64,000 nt of DNA, taken from NCBI RefSeq assembly GCF_018130505.1, contig NZ_JAFCKH010000013.1:62001-126000 (forward strand), in the 5' to 3' direction. The translations under genes and the position numbers were made by a program. The notes under the pieces are model-generated. The model saw only the letters and a list, made by a program, of their open reading frames with translations, did no database searches and was not told the origin of the DNA. Below are positions 25,858 to 32,712 of this stretch, piece after piece (the first letter of the stretch is position 1; each line of letters starts with the position of its first letter). The DNA comes from Bradyrhizobium tropiciagri (GTDB lineage Bacteria; Pseudomonadota; Alphaproteobacteria; Rhizobiales; Xanthobacteraceae).

Positions 25858-26672
25858 GCCGCGAGCGCCGACAGCGTCGCCTCGGAGGCGACGTCTGCCG
25901 GCATGAACATCTCGACGCGCAGCTCCTGCAGCGTGACGTCCTGCGGCGTGCCAAGCGTCAGGACGGTGCCGATCAGGCCGATGCCGATATCGCCCTTGCG
26001 CAGCCGTACCTCGCACAGCGGGCCCGGCGTCTCGCGTTCGTTGAACTTCGGCGCGGCGATGTCGGGCAGCTTCAAGAGTTCGCGCCAGGTCGATTGCAGT
26101 GCGAGATCGAGCGGTGCGGCCATCGCCTCGTGCCTTGCGCGGACAAGAAGCGCCGCGGCGACGTTCGGCCAGTTCTCGACAAACGGCCGCAGTTCATCCG
26201 GCGCCAGGAACATCCGCATGTGGTTGAGCGGACGCCGCATGCGCTCTGGTCCCAGCAGCATCGTCATCAGCCGCATCGCGGCGCGGTTGGTCTCGATCAC
26301 ATTCCACTGCCGGTCGGTGACGATGGCAGGGAACGGCTCGTGCCGGCGCAGCAGCAGGTCGATCGCGCGTCTGGCGTCCGCAATCTCCGGCGCCGACAAA
26401 TCGCGCTCGCCGTATTGCCGTGCAAAGCCGCCGGCCTCGAGCAGCGCGTTGCGATCGCGCAGCGAGAGGCCGAGCGCGGCGGCAAGCTGCAGCAGGATCT
26501 CGCGGCTCGCGGCCGCCTTGCCGGTTTCGACGAAGCTGAGATGCTTGATCGAGATGCCGGCATCGAAGGCCAGATCGGCCTGACTCATGGCGCGCCGCCC
26601 GCGCCAGTCGCGCAGGAGGTCGCCGACGGGATTGGCCGGCGGTCCTGGATTTCTCGACGGTCGTGTATCCAT
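25845..26672 (-). CDS. XRE-family regulator with MmyB-like ligand domain (first of two)
   Basis: The 275-aa protein has an N-terminal helix-turn-helix, RRAMSQADLAFDAGISIKHL followed by SFVETGKAAASREILLQLA. An MmyB-like C-terminal domain follows (PFPAIVTDRQWNVIETNRAA and the end segment IGTVLTLGTPQDVTLQELRVE). Such regulators usually control a neighbouring oxidoreductase or dehydrogenase; none is adjacent except a thioesterase. It is a paralogue of the next gene upstream, with the same domain order and about the same length. Confidence 0.9.
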   Translation of the reverse strand: MDTRPSRNPGPPANPVGDLLRDWRGRRAMSQADLAFDAGISIKHLSFVETGKAAASREILLQLAAALGLSLRDRNALLEAGGFARQYGERDLSAPEIADARRAIDLLLRRHEPFPAIVTDRQWNVIETNRAAMRLMTMLLGPERMRRPLNHMRMFLAPDELRPFVENWPNVAAALLVRARHEAMAAPLDLALQSTWRELLKLPDIAAPKFNERETPGPLCEVRLRKGDIGIGLIGTVLTLGTPQDVTLQELRVEMFMPADVASEATLSALAAQDA

Positions 26673-26726
26673 GGTCGGATTATGCAGCCGCGCCGCTTCC
26701 GCTGCAAAGGCTTCGCAGCACTCGGC

Positions 26727-27551
26727 TCAGCCCATGGCGGCGGCCATTTCGCGCATCCTTCGCGCCGTCAGCTCATCGGCCGGAAAGAATGTCTCCAGCG
26801 CCAATTCCTGCAGCGTGATGTCGACCGGGGTGCCGAACACCATCGTGGTCGAGATGAAACTCAGCACCTCGCCGTTGAGCCGTAGCTTGAACGGAAGCGC
26901 GACGTTGTTGTCGGCTGTGATCGGCGCCGAGCGCGCCGGGATCGGATAGGACTTCAGGTCCTGATAAAGTTTGATGAGCTCCGGATCGGCAGTGGCTTCA
27001 CATTGGCGGTGCAGCCGCTCCAGGAGATGCGCGGCCCATTCGGCCAGGTTGACGGTGCGCGGCGCCAGGCCCTCGGGATGGAAGGCGAGCCTCAGGATGT
27101 TGAAGGGCTGGCCGAGCAGCCGCTGCGGCACGCCATCGAGCAGCGGCGCCACCATGCGATTGGCCGAGACGAGGTTATAGTGCCGGTCATAGGCCAGCGC
27201 CGGATTCGGCTCATGCGCCTTCAGCACCAGGTTGATCGCCTCGCGCGCCGATCGCAGCGCCGGATCATCCAGCGCGCGTTGCGGGAATGCGGGCGCAAAT
27301 CCCGCGGCGACCAGCAGCACATTGCGTTCGCGTAGGGGCACGTCGAGGCGCTCCGCCAGTTTGAGGACCATGTCGCGCGACGGCGCCGACCGGCCGGTCT
27401 CGACAAAGCTCAAATGCCGCGCCGAGATCTCGGCATCGACCGCAAGGTCGAGCTGGCTGAGGTGGCGGCGCTGCCGCCATTCGCGCAGGTGCTCGCCGAT
27501 ATGGACGGGTCTTGCGGGCTCGGCCCGCGCCGTGGATGCATGTGCGTTCAT
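26727..27551 (-). CDS. XRE-family regulator with MmyB-like ligand domain (second of two)
   Basis: The 274-aa protein aligns end to end with the 25845 product. The helix-turn-helix is RRHLSQLDLAVDAEISARHL and SFVETGRSAPSRDMVLKLAE, followed by AYDRHYNLVSANRMV and the closing VFGTPVDITLQELALETFFP. It lies 54 bases upstream on the same strand, so the pair arose by tandem duplication and may be co-transcribed. The divergent 27653/27902 membrane-protein genes are natural candidate targets. Confidence 0.9.
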   Translation of the reverse strand: MNAHASTARAEPARPVHIGEHLREWRQRRHLSQLDLAVDAEISARHLSFVETGRSAPSRDMVLKLAERLDVPLRERNVLLVAAGFAPAFPQRALDDPALRSAREAINLVLKAHEPNPALAYDRHYNLVSANRMVAPLLDGVPQRLLGQPFNILRLAFHPEGLAPRTVNLAEWAAHLLERLHRQCEATADPELIKLYQDLKSYPIPARSAPITADNNVALPFKLRLNGEVLSFISTTMVFGTPVDITLQELALETFFPADELTARRMREMAAAMG

Positions 27552-27652
27552 GCTGCAAAACCTACCACGCGAATTTCACCCGTTCCATTACGCCTGAGGT
27601 AATCGAATCGGCGCGCGCGGCCGGTCATCTTCCCCATCACAGGAGATGACCC

Positions 27653-27871
27653 ATGCTGATGCTGTCCCTTGTCCGCGCCTTCGCCGCAGCGATCCCCTGG
27701 TTGGTCCATCTGGCCACCTGGCTGGTCGCACGTTCCCTGAACATGCCGCAGCCGGTCGTGCACGACACAGGCGTGTTCGTGGTTGCGCAGGTCTACGCGG
27801 TCGAGATGAGGGTCGGCAAGGCGCTGTGTCCGCTCCGCCTGTGGCGCCGGCTTCAGTCCTGGTTCCGCTGA
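27653..27871 (+). CDS. Small membrane-associated protein (72 aa)
   Basis: ATG at 27653 follows AGGAGATGACCC. The N-terminal half MLMLSLVRAFAAAIPWLVHL plus ATWLVARSL is hydrophobic or amphipathic, and the rest is mixed with a basic end (RLWRRLQSWFR). No family recognised. It precedes the 27902 membrane-protein gene by 30 bases and diverges from the XRE regulator, so a regulated two-gene operon is possible. Confidence 0.5.
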   Translation: MLMLSLVRAFAAAIPWLVHLATWLVARSLNMPQPVVHDTGVFVVAQVYAVEMRVGKALCPLRLWRRLQSWFR

Positions 27872-27901
27872 CTTCAAACCCCAACGAGAGGAGACACTGC
27901 C

Positions 27902-28300
27902 ATGATCCATTCATCCCAGCTGCTACGCCGCGCGTTCATCGCCGATGCCATCTTCAGCGGCGTATCGGCTGTCACCATGGTGCTCGATGCCGGCGCGCTG
28001 GCATCGTTCCTCAATCTGCCGGAGGCGCTGCTGCGCGAGACCGGGCTGTTCCTGATCGCCTACACCGCGCTGGTCGGCTGGCTCAGCACGCGCAGCGAAG
28101 TGCCGAAGCCGCTGGTGATGCTCGTTGTGGTCGGCAATGCGGCGTGGACGCTCGCCAGCATCGCGCTGCTGTTCTCCGGTGCGGTGGCGCCGAACCTGCT
28201 CGGCATCATCGTGGTGGTGGCGCAGGCGATCGCGACCGGCGTGTTCGCCGAGCTGCAGTATGTCGGCATGCGCCGGAGTGAGGGCGTGGTCGCGGCGTAA
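27902..28300 (+). CDS. Four-helix inner-membrane protein (132 aa)
   Basis: The protein shows four hydrophobic segments at about residues 10-30, 45-62, 68-90 and 97-118, a layout common in small uncharacterised rhizobial membrane proteins. GAGAGGAGACACTGCC lies upstream of the ATG. No catalytic motif is visible. It probably shares a transcript with the 27653 gene and, by divergence, may be controlled by the adjacent XRE/MmyB regulator. Confidence 0.7.
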   Translation: MIHSSQLLRRAFIADAIFSGVSAVTMVLDAGALASFLNLPEALLRETGLFLIAYTALVGWLSTRSEVPKPLVMLVVVGNAAWTLASIALLFSGAVAPNLLGIIVVVAQAIATGVFAELQYVGMRRSEGVVAA

Positions 28301-28307
28301 GACTGAT

Positions 28308-28391
28308 CGTCATTGCGAGCGAAGCGAAGCAATCCATTCCTCGACCCGGGGATAGATGGATTGCTTCGTCGCTTCGCTCCTCGCAATGACG
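28308..28391. repeat. Palindromic intergenic element, CGTCATTGCGAG type
   Basis: The left arm CGTCATTGCGAGCGAAGCGA (28308 onward) is mirrored by the right arm ending TCGCAATGACG at 28391, with GCAATCCAT/ATGGATTGC inside and a four-base insertion in the right arm. A second copy of the same family is at 34142-34227. Confidence 0.9.
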
Positions 28392-28405
28392 GATGAACTG
28401 AGCTG

Positions 28406-28494
28406 CGTAGGGTGGGCAAAGGCGCGCAGCGCCGTCCCCACCATCCGCGACGTGCTCGTGATGGCGGGCACGCTTTCGCTTTGCCCACCCTACG
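28406..28494. repeat. Palindromic intergenic element, CGTAGGGTGGGCAAAG type
   Basis: CGTAGGGTGGGCAAAGGCG opens and CGCTTTGCCCACCCTACG closes the element. Internal sequence GACGTGCTCGTGATGGCGGG resembles the second copy at 29480-29568. The two copies flank the truncated haemoglobin / Rrf2 module on both sides. The 28498 stop lies 4 bases beyond the right arm. Confidence 0.9.
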
Positions 28495-28497
28495 AAG

Positions 28498-28962
28498 TCA
28501 TTGAGCGACGGCGCCCGCCCCACTTCGCCTGTAGCGCTCCCCCACCCCGAGCATCACCCCCTGCCCGCTGGCGACGCCCATCTCGAGGCTGGAGGCGATG
28601 CGGCGGGCGCGGTCGATGAAGTGCCCCGCCGCGACCGGCGGGCACAGCTCCTGCGCAGTCGCCTCGAACAATGTGAGCCAGCGGTCGAAATGCGCGGCGT
28701 CGATCGGCAGCCTCATGTGCTTGACCATCGGCGTGCCGTGATAACGGCCGGTCATCAGCGCGACCGACGACCAGAACGCGCACATCTGTGCCAGATGCGG
28801 CTCCCAATCGGTGATTTTCGCGTCGAACACCGGTGCCAGCATCGGATCGCTGCGCACCTTTGCGTAGAAGCCGTGCACCAGCGCTTCGATCATCGCCTCG
28901 GTGATGCCGGTCCGTTCGACAATGCCGGCCGTGATCTGCTCGCGGCGCTCCGCCTCCGCCAT
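28498..28962 (-). CDS. Group III truncated haemoglobin
   Basis: The 154-aa protein has the short globin layout of group III truncated haemoglobins. FYAKVRSDPMLAPVFDAKI is followed by LAQMCAFWSSVALMTGRYHGTPMVKHMRLP, and HFDRWLTLFEATAQ carries the likely proximal His region. These proteins bind or detoxify NO and O2. The ATG at 28962 has GGAG 8 bases upstream; a TTG 15 bases earlier would lie inside the operator. It diverges from an NsrR-like gene, with a perfect 12-1-12 palindrome between them. Confidence 0.85.
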   Translation of the reverse strand: MAEAERREQITAGIVERTGITEAMIEALVHGFYAKVRSDPMLAPVFDAKITDWEPHLAQMCAFWSSVALMTGRYHGTPMVKHMRLPIDAAHFDRWLTLFEATAQELCPPVAAGHFIDRARRIASSLEMGVASGQGVMLGVGERYRRSGAGAVAQ

Positions 28963-28975
28963 CGCGGTCTCCTTC

Positions 28976-29000
28976 AAATAGGTATTTCAAATACCTATTT
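28976..29000. promoter_or_regulatory. Probable NsrR operator, perfect 12-1-12 palindrome
   Basis: AAATAGGTATTT (28976-28987), central C, and AAATACCTATTT (28989-29000) are exact inverted repeats between the divergent haemoglobin and Rrf2 genes. Known NsrR sites have two AT-rich 11-bp half-sites separated by one base, the same architecture. This site could repress both genes until NO damages the regulator's cluster. Confidence 0.75.
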
Positions 29001-29046
29001 AGGGCGCTATAGCAGGCTTGCCAAGTTCCAATTGTGAGGGGCTTCC

Positions 29047-29475
29047 ATGCGCCTGACGTCGTTCACGGATTTCGCCCTGCGCGCGCTGATGCGGCTGGCC
29101 GGCGAGCCCGGCCGGTCGTTCGCCACCGGCGAGATCGCAGCCGAGTTCGGCATTTCCCGCAATCATCTCGCCAAGGTGGTACGCGACCTCGCCGAGGCCG
29201 GCTTCATCGCGACCCAGCGCGGCGCCGGCGGCGGATTTGCGCTGGCGCGCCCGGCGGAGACGGTCACGCTGGGCGAGGTCGTGCGGGCGCTGGAGGGCGG
29301 CAGCGCGCTGGTCGAATGTTTCAGGGATGATGGCGGCGATTGCGTGCTGCTGCCGCGCTGCCGGCTGAAGGCGAGGCTGGCCGCGGCGCGCGAGGCGTTC
29401 ATGCGCGAGCTTGATGGAACCACGCTGGCGGAATGCGCCTACCTGCCGCGGCCGTCCCGCAAGACAATTGCGTAG
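29047..29475 (+). CDS. nsrR: Rrf2-family regulator, NsrR-like
   Basis: The 142-aa protein has the Rrf2 winged helix: RLTSFTDFALRALMRLA, recognition region FGISRNHLAKVV, then RGAGGGFALARP. Three cysteines, C91, C99 and C105, match the [Fe-S] ligands of NsrR in number and place (EC...DC...RC). NsrR senses nitric oxide and represses NO-detoxifying genes. The divergent truncated haemoglobin across a palindromic site is the expected target, probably with autoregulation. Confidence 0.85.
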   Translation: MRLTSFTDFALRALMRLAGEPGRSFATGEIAAEFGISRNHLAKVVRDLAEAGFIATQRGAGGGFALARPAETVTLGEVVRALEGGSALVECFRDDGGDCVLLPRCRLKARLAAAREAFMRELDGTTLAECAYLPRPSRKTIA

Positions 29476-29479
29476 CTTG

Positions 29480-29568
29480 CGTAGGGTGGGCAAAGGCGCG
29501 AAGCGCTGTGCCCACCTTCAAGTGACGTGCTCGCGATGGTGGGCACGCGTCGCTTTGCCCACCCTACG
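29480..29568. repeat. Palindromic intergenic element, second copy of the 28406 type
   Basis: It opens CGTAGGGTGGGCAAAGGCG and closes CGCTTTGCCCACCCTACG, with internal GACGTGCTCGCGATGGTGGG. It lies directly downstream of the Rrf2 gene and mirrors the copy beyond the haemoglobin gene. Confidence 0.9.
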
Positions 29569-29582
29569 AAATCCCGCTCGGT

Positions 29583-30248
29583 CTAGGCGTGCAGCGTCCG
29601 CGCCGACGCGCGCTTTGAGGAAGCAGATTTCTTGGCGGAGCTGCCGGTCAGGCTGTGACCGTTGAGGTGCTTGCCATTCAACTTGCCGTTGGCCTTCGCG
29701 CCATTGGTCTTCGGCTTTGCGCCCGCTTTGGCCATCGCTTTTTCCTTGGCCAGCTTCTCGGCTTTCCGCTGCGCTTTGCGCTCGGCCTTTTCCTTCAGCC
29801 GTTGCCGCTCCGCCCGCGCCTCTGCGCGCTGCTTCTTGCGCTTCTTCTCGCAGGAATCGCACTTGCAGCCGATCGGCTTCAGGTAGGCTTTGAAATAGTC
29901 GGTGCCGTAGTCGTAGTTGATCTCGTCGCCGGGCTCGATGTTCCTGATGGCGCGGATGAACACCTTGCGCTTGCGCGGGCGAACGTCGGATTCGGCGTTC
30001 GGCCGGCAGGAATGATTGATGTAGCGGGCGATGTTGTCCCGGGTCGAGCCGTCGATGGTCCAGCGGTTGGTCAGCTCGAACAGGTATTTGTTCTCGATCG
30101 CGTCCTCGTCCTTCTTCTTGGAGTCGAGGATCGGGCCGATATAGCGGATGATCTTGTCACCCTTCTTGATCGGCTTGGTGGCGAAGAGACCGAGGCCGGT
30201 ACGGGAGCGGCCGACGCGATAGGGCTTGTTGGGTGATACCGTGGGCAT
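29583..30248 (-). CDS. SET-domain protein with lysine/alanine-rich tail
   Basis: The 221-aa protein has a complete SET domain: YRVGRSRTGLGLFATKPIKKG, then RYINHSCRPNAE (the RFINHxCxPN motif), DEINYDYG, and a post-SET CKCDSCEKK. SET proteins transfer methyl groups to lysines. The C-terminal 90 residues are a Lys/Ala-rich helix (ERQRLKEKAERKAQRKAE) and a Ser/Thr/Asn tail, resembling histone H1-like tails. Bacterial substrates are mostly unknown; a DNA-binding target or self-methylation is possible. An upstream in-frame ATG at 30287 is an alternative start. Confidence 0.85.
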   Translation of the reverse strand: MPTVSPNKPYRVGRSRTGLGLFATKPIKKGDKIIRYIGPILDSKKKDEDAIENKYLFELTNRWTIDGSTRDNIARYINHSCRPNAESDVRPRKRKVFIRAIRNIEPGDEINYDYGTDYFKAYLKPIGCKCDSCEKKRKKQRAEARAERQRLKEKAERKAQRKAEKLAKEKAMAKAGAKPKTNGAKANGKLNGKHLNGHSLTGSSAKKSASSKRASARTLHA

Positions 30249-30412
30249 GATGATCGAGGTTACGGCACGCTGGAGCGCACGCGACAAAGTTGCGAAGCCG
30301 CCCTTCTAGGACGATTCCGCGCGCCTGTCAGGTGTTTCCCGCATGTCTGTTGAACCTTCCCCAGATTGCATATGTCAGAGCAAAAGTAACGTCCGGATCG
30401 CAGGTTTCCCCG

Positions 30413-31015
30413 ATGAAATACCTTGCATTTGCAACAGCCATTATGGCGCTTGCCGGCGCGGGCCCCGGTCAGGCCGGGGCCGAGACGATCCGCAGCAGCT
30501 ACACGTCGACCGCGCCGAAGAACTGCCGCATGATCGGCAAGCCCAACGAGGAGGACGGCAGCACCAGCCGCGTCTGCCCGGGGAAATCCGGCCTCGTGGT
30601 GCTGATCAACGAGGGCGACCTGCGCGAGGTGGTCTCGGTCGGTCCCAACAGGCAGGCGGCAGCAAGGGAACCCGCGGCGCAGGCTTGGTTCGGCCCATTC
30701 AGTTCGACCGGCGATACCGTCGAATGGCGCGCCGCCGGCAGCAAGCCCTTCGCCATCATCCAGCGCTGGCTGATCGCCGACAACAGCGAGCAGGACAAGC
30801 AGGATCGCCCAGTCTCGCGGCCGATGCTCGCCGTGACGCGGCTACCGCCGGGCGCGGTGTGTCACGTCGCCTATGTCGACGTCGCGGCCAATCCCAACGC
30901 CAACGAACTGGCCCGGCAGGCCGCCGACGATTTGGCCCGCGATTTCAAATGCGGCGAAGATAGCGTGAAGACGATCGGCCAGAGCGGCCGGACCACGTCA
31001 CTGGTCAAGCGCTAG
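30413..31015 (+). CDS. Secreted protein (200 aa), unknown
   Basis: The signal peptide is MKYLAFATAIMALAGAGPGQ, cut near QAGA-E. The mature part has four cysteines (KNCRMIG, RVCPGKSG, AVCHVAYVD, FKCGEDS) suited to two disulfides. Segments WRAAGSKPFAIIQRWLIAD and ANELARQAADDLARDFKCG appear in many Bradyrhizobium periplasmic proteins I recall, none with known function. The ATG at 30413 is chosen because the longer frame starts without a signal sequence. A repeat follows the gene. Confidence 0.7.
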   Translation: MKYLAFATAIMALAGAGPGQAGAETIRSSYTSTAPKNCRMIGKPNEEDGSTSRVCPGKSGLVVLINEGDLREVVSVGPNRQAAAREPAAQAWFGPFSSTGDTVEWRAAGSKPFAIIQRWLIADNSEQDKQDRPVSRPMLAVTRLPPGAVCHVAYVDVAANPNANELARQAADDLARDFKCGEDSVKTIGQSGRTTSLVKR

Positions 31016-31019
31016 GCTC

Positions 31020-31165
31020 CCTCTCTCCCCGTTCTTACAGGGAGAGAGATAGGGTGAGGGGCCGCTTCCGCATAAACGGTTACAGTCGGACTCGCGGAGG
31101 CTCCCCCTCACCCGGAACGCATCTAACGATGCGTTCCGACCTCTCCCCGCAGGCGGGGCGAGGTG
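31020..31165. repeat. Palindromic CTCTCCCC-type intergenic element
   Basis: It contains CCCTCTCTCCCCGTTCTTAC with GGGAGAGAGATAGGGTGAGG, and CCCCCTCACCCGGAACGCAT with its ATGCGTTCC partner, ending in CCTCTCCCCGCAGGCGGGG. This mosaic of inverted segments is typical of dispersed rhizobial repeats. No gene is present between 31016 and 31181. Confidence 0.75.
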
Positions 31166-31181
31166 AAGAGGCCTCGTCTAC

Positions 31182-31802
31182 CTAGGCCTTCTTCGCCCTC
31201 TTGTAGCGTTGCAGCAGCCGCTTGCCCTTGGCGGCGATGCGGCGCGCGGCGGCGACGGTTCGCGGAACCGGCTCGCCCCAGGCATGGGCCGAGAGCGCAT
31301 GCCGGGTCGGCCGTCCATGATCGTCGACCAGCGGCGGCAGCTGCTTGCGGCCGTAGAAGCGCACCGCCCAGCTACCCTTGCGCCGCATCTCCTGCGGCGT
31401 CATCTCGCTTTCCTTCTTGGTGACGCCGGGCTTCAGATGCGCGCCCTGCTTCTCGGCGAATGCCTTGCGTCCGGCCGCGGTGAGACCGCCGCGCGGATCC
31501 TTCTCGCGCGCTTTGGCCGCACGCTTTCGCAATGACGTCTTCGCTGTCTTCCGCTTGCTCGCAGTCCGCTTGCTCGCCGTCTTCCGCTTCTTGTACGCCG
31601 CCCGCTTCCTTCCCGACGTCTTGGTCTTCTTGGTCTTCGCTGCCATGCGCATGTTGTCCACGAGGTTGGGATAGCGGCGGCCGGCGCGTCGCGCGGAGGC
31701 CTTGGCCGCGGCCTTCTTCGCCGGCGACAGATGCTTCGAGGCCTTTCCCGCCCGCTTGCGCGGGTTGGGACGCTTCCAGGGGACGCGCGGTGATCTCGCC
31801 AT
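31182..31802 (-). CDS. DUF6321-like lysine-rich protein
   Basis: The 206-aa protein has a very basic N half (KASKHLSPAKKAAAKASARR, then TKKTKTSGRKRAAYKKRKTA). A conserved domain follows: DPRGGLTAAGRKAFAEKQGA, KPGVTKKESEMTPQEMRRKG and SWAVRFYGR, ending RHALSAHAWGEPVPRTVAAA. That second part matches DUF6321 as I recall it. The histone-like composition suggests DNA binding. It is convergent with nothing close and follows the TetR gene by 59 bases on the same strand. Confidence 0.75.
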   Translation of the reverse strand: MARSPRVPWKRPNPRKRAGKASKHLSPAKKAAAKASARRAGRRYPNLVDNMRMAAKTKKTKTSGRKRAAYKKRKTASKRTASKRKTAKTSLRKRAAKAREKDPRGGLTAAGRKAFAEKQGAHLKPGVTKKESEMTPQEMRRKGSWAVRFYGRKQLPPLVDDHGRPTRHALSAHAWGEPVPRTVAAARRIAAKGKRLLQRYKRAKKA

Positions 31803-31861
31803 GCGCGTCAACGCGCAAGCATCGCGAGGGTTGCTGCGCGACGGAGCGGCTGGGCCGCCGG

Positions 31862-32587
31862 TTACGGCCGCGGCGGGCGGCTCGCGGTCAACCGCAGCAT
31901 CGCGGTCAACAGCAATTCCGGGGTCGTGCCTTCGGGCGACAGGTTCAGAATCTTGGAGAGGCGCCCGTCGAGCAGCAGCATGGTGAAACCGTGCACCAGC
32001 GACCAGGCCGATGCGATCGCGGCGGCCTGCTCCAGCGACAGCGACTCGCTGGAAATCTGCTCGTGCCGGCTGGCGCCGACGCCGCGGGCCAGCCCCGCGA
32101 ACGAGGCTTCGGACGACTCGTGCAGCGACGGCCGCGAATAATCCAGCCGCTCGCTGCGGAACATCAGCCCGTACATGCCGGGATGTTCCTGCGCATAGGC
32201 GACATAGGCCTTGGCGCTCGCCATTCCCTTCTCGCCCGGCGTCGCCGCGGACGCGTTCGCCGCCGCCATCGCCATGCCGAATTGCCGGAAACCGATCGCC
32301 GCGAGTTCGCTGAGCAGGCCGGTGAGATCGCCGAAATGATGCGTCGGCGCTGCGTGCGACACGCCCGCCTCGCGCGCCACCGCGCGCAAGGTCAGCCCCG
32401 GCAGTCCGTCGCGCTCGAGCACCTGCTCGGCCGCCTTCAGCAGCGCCTCGTGCAGATCGCCATGATGATACGGCGCATCGCCGGCGCGCCGCTTCGGTGC
32501 CGGACGATCGGCGGCGGTTCGCGCGATCCGGCGAGTTCGCGCCGGCGCCGGGCGGCTCGCTTTGTTTTCCCTGGATAATCTTGCCAT
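31862..32587 (-). CDS. TetR-family repressor of the carotenoid-oxygenase regulon
   Basis: The 241-aa protein has an Arg/Ala-rich leader, then a TetR helix-turn-helix (HGDLHEALLKAAEQVLERDG, then LRAVAREAGVSHAAPTHHFG) and a C-terminal ligand domain. It is divergent from the carotenoid oxygenase gene. The shared 125-bp region has two 19-bp palindromes, and two more copies precede the 34430 gene. The regulator most probably binds them and controls both transcription units and itself. The ligand is unknown, perhaps an apocarotenoid or stilbene-like aromatic. Confidence 0.88.
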   Translation of the reverse strand: MARLSRENKASRPAPARTRRIARTAADRPAPKRRAGDAPYHHGDLHEALLKAAEQVLERDGLPGLTLRAVAREAGVSHAAPTHHFGDLTGLLSELAAIGFRQFGMAMAAANASAATPGEKGMASAKAYVAYAQEHPGMYGLMFRSERLDYSRPSLHESSEASFAGLARGVGASRHEQISSESLSLEQAAAIASAWSLVHGFTMLLLDGRLSKILNLSPEGTTPELLLTAMLRLTASRPPRP

Positions 32588-32621
32588 GCGTGCCCCTGTT
32601 CGGGTCACCTTATATGACGCA

Positions 32622-32640
32622 ATTTTTACACTGTAAAGAT
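32622..32640. promoter_or_regulatory. Operator 1a, ATCTTTAC-N3-GTAAAGAT type
   Basis: ATTTTTAC ACT GTAAAGAT has one mismatch to a perfect 8-3-8 palindrome. It lies just upstream of a TTGACG -35 box (32646-32651) of the carotenoid oxygenase promoter and in the tetR promoter region. The same 19 bases occur at 34346-34364. Confidence 0.8.
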
Positions 32641-32645
32641 TTTGC

Positions 32646-32674
32646 TTGACGATCATGCATGTCGCACCTAGAGA
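32646..32674 (+). promoter_or_regulatory. Promoter of the carotenoid oxygenase gene
   Basis: TTGACG at 32646-32651 and TAGAGA at 32669-32674 are separated by 17 bases. The same arrangement (TTGACG, 17 bases, TAGGGT) appears at 34370-34398, between the second operator pair. Confidence 0.6.
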
Positions 32675-32675
32675 T

Positions 32676-32694
32676 ATCTTGACGATGTAAAGAT
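32676..32694. promoter_or_regulatory. Operator 1b
   Basis: ATCTTGAC GAT GTAAAGAT matches the 8-3-8 consensus with one change and would overlap the transcription start, 54 bases after operator 1a. Repressor bound here would block the promoter directly. Confidence 0.75.
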
Positions 32695-32712
32695 AAATCC
32701 AGGAGAGGTGAA

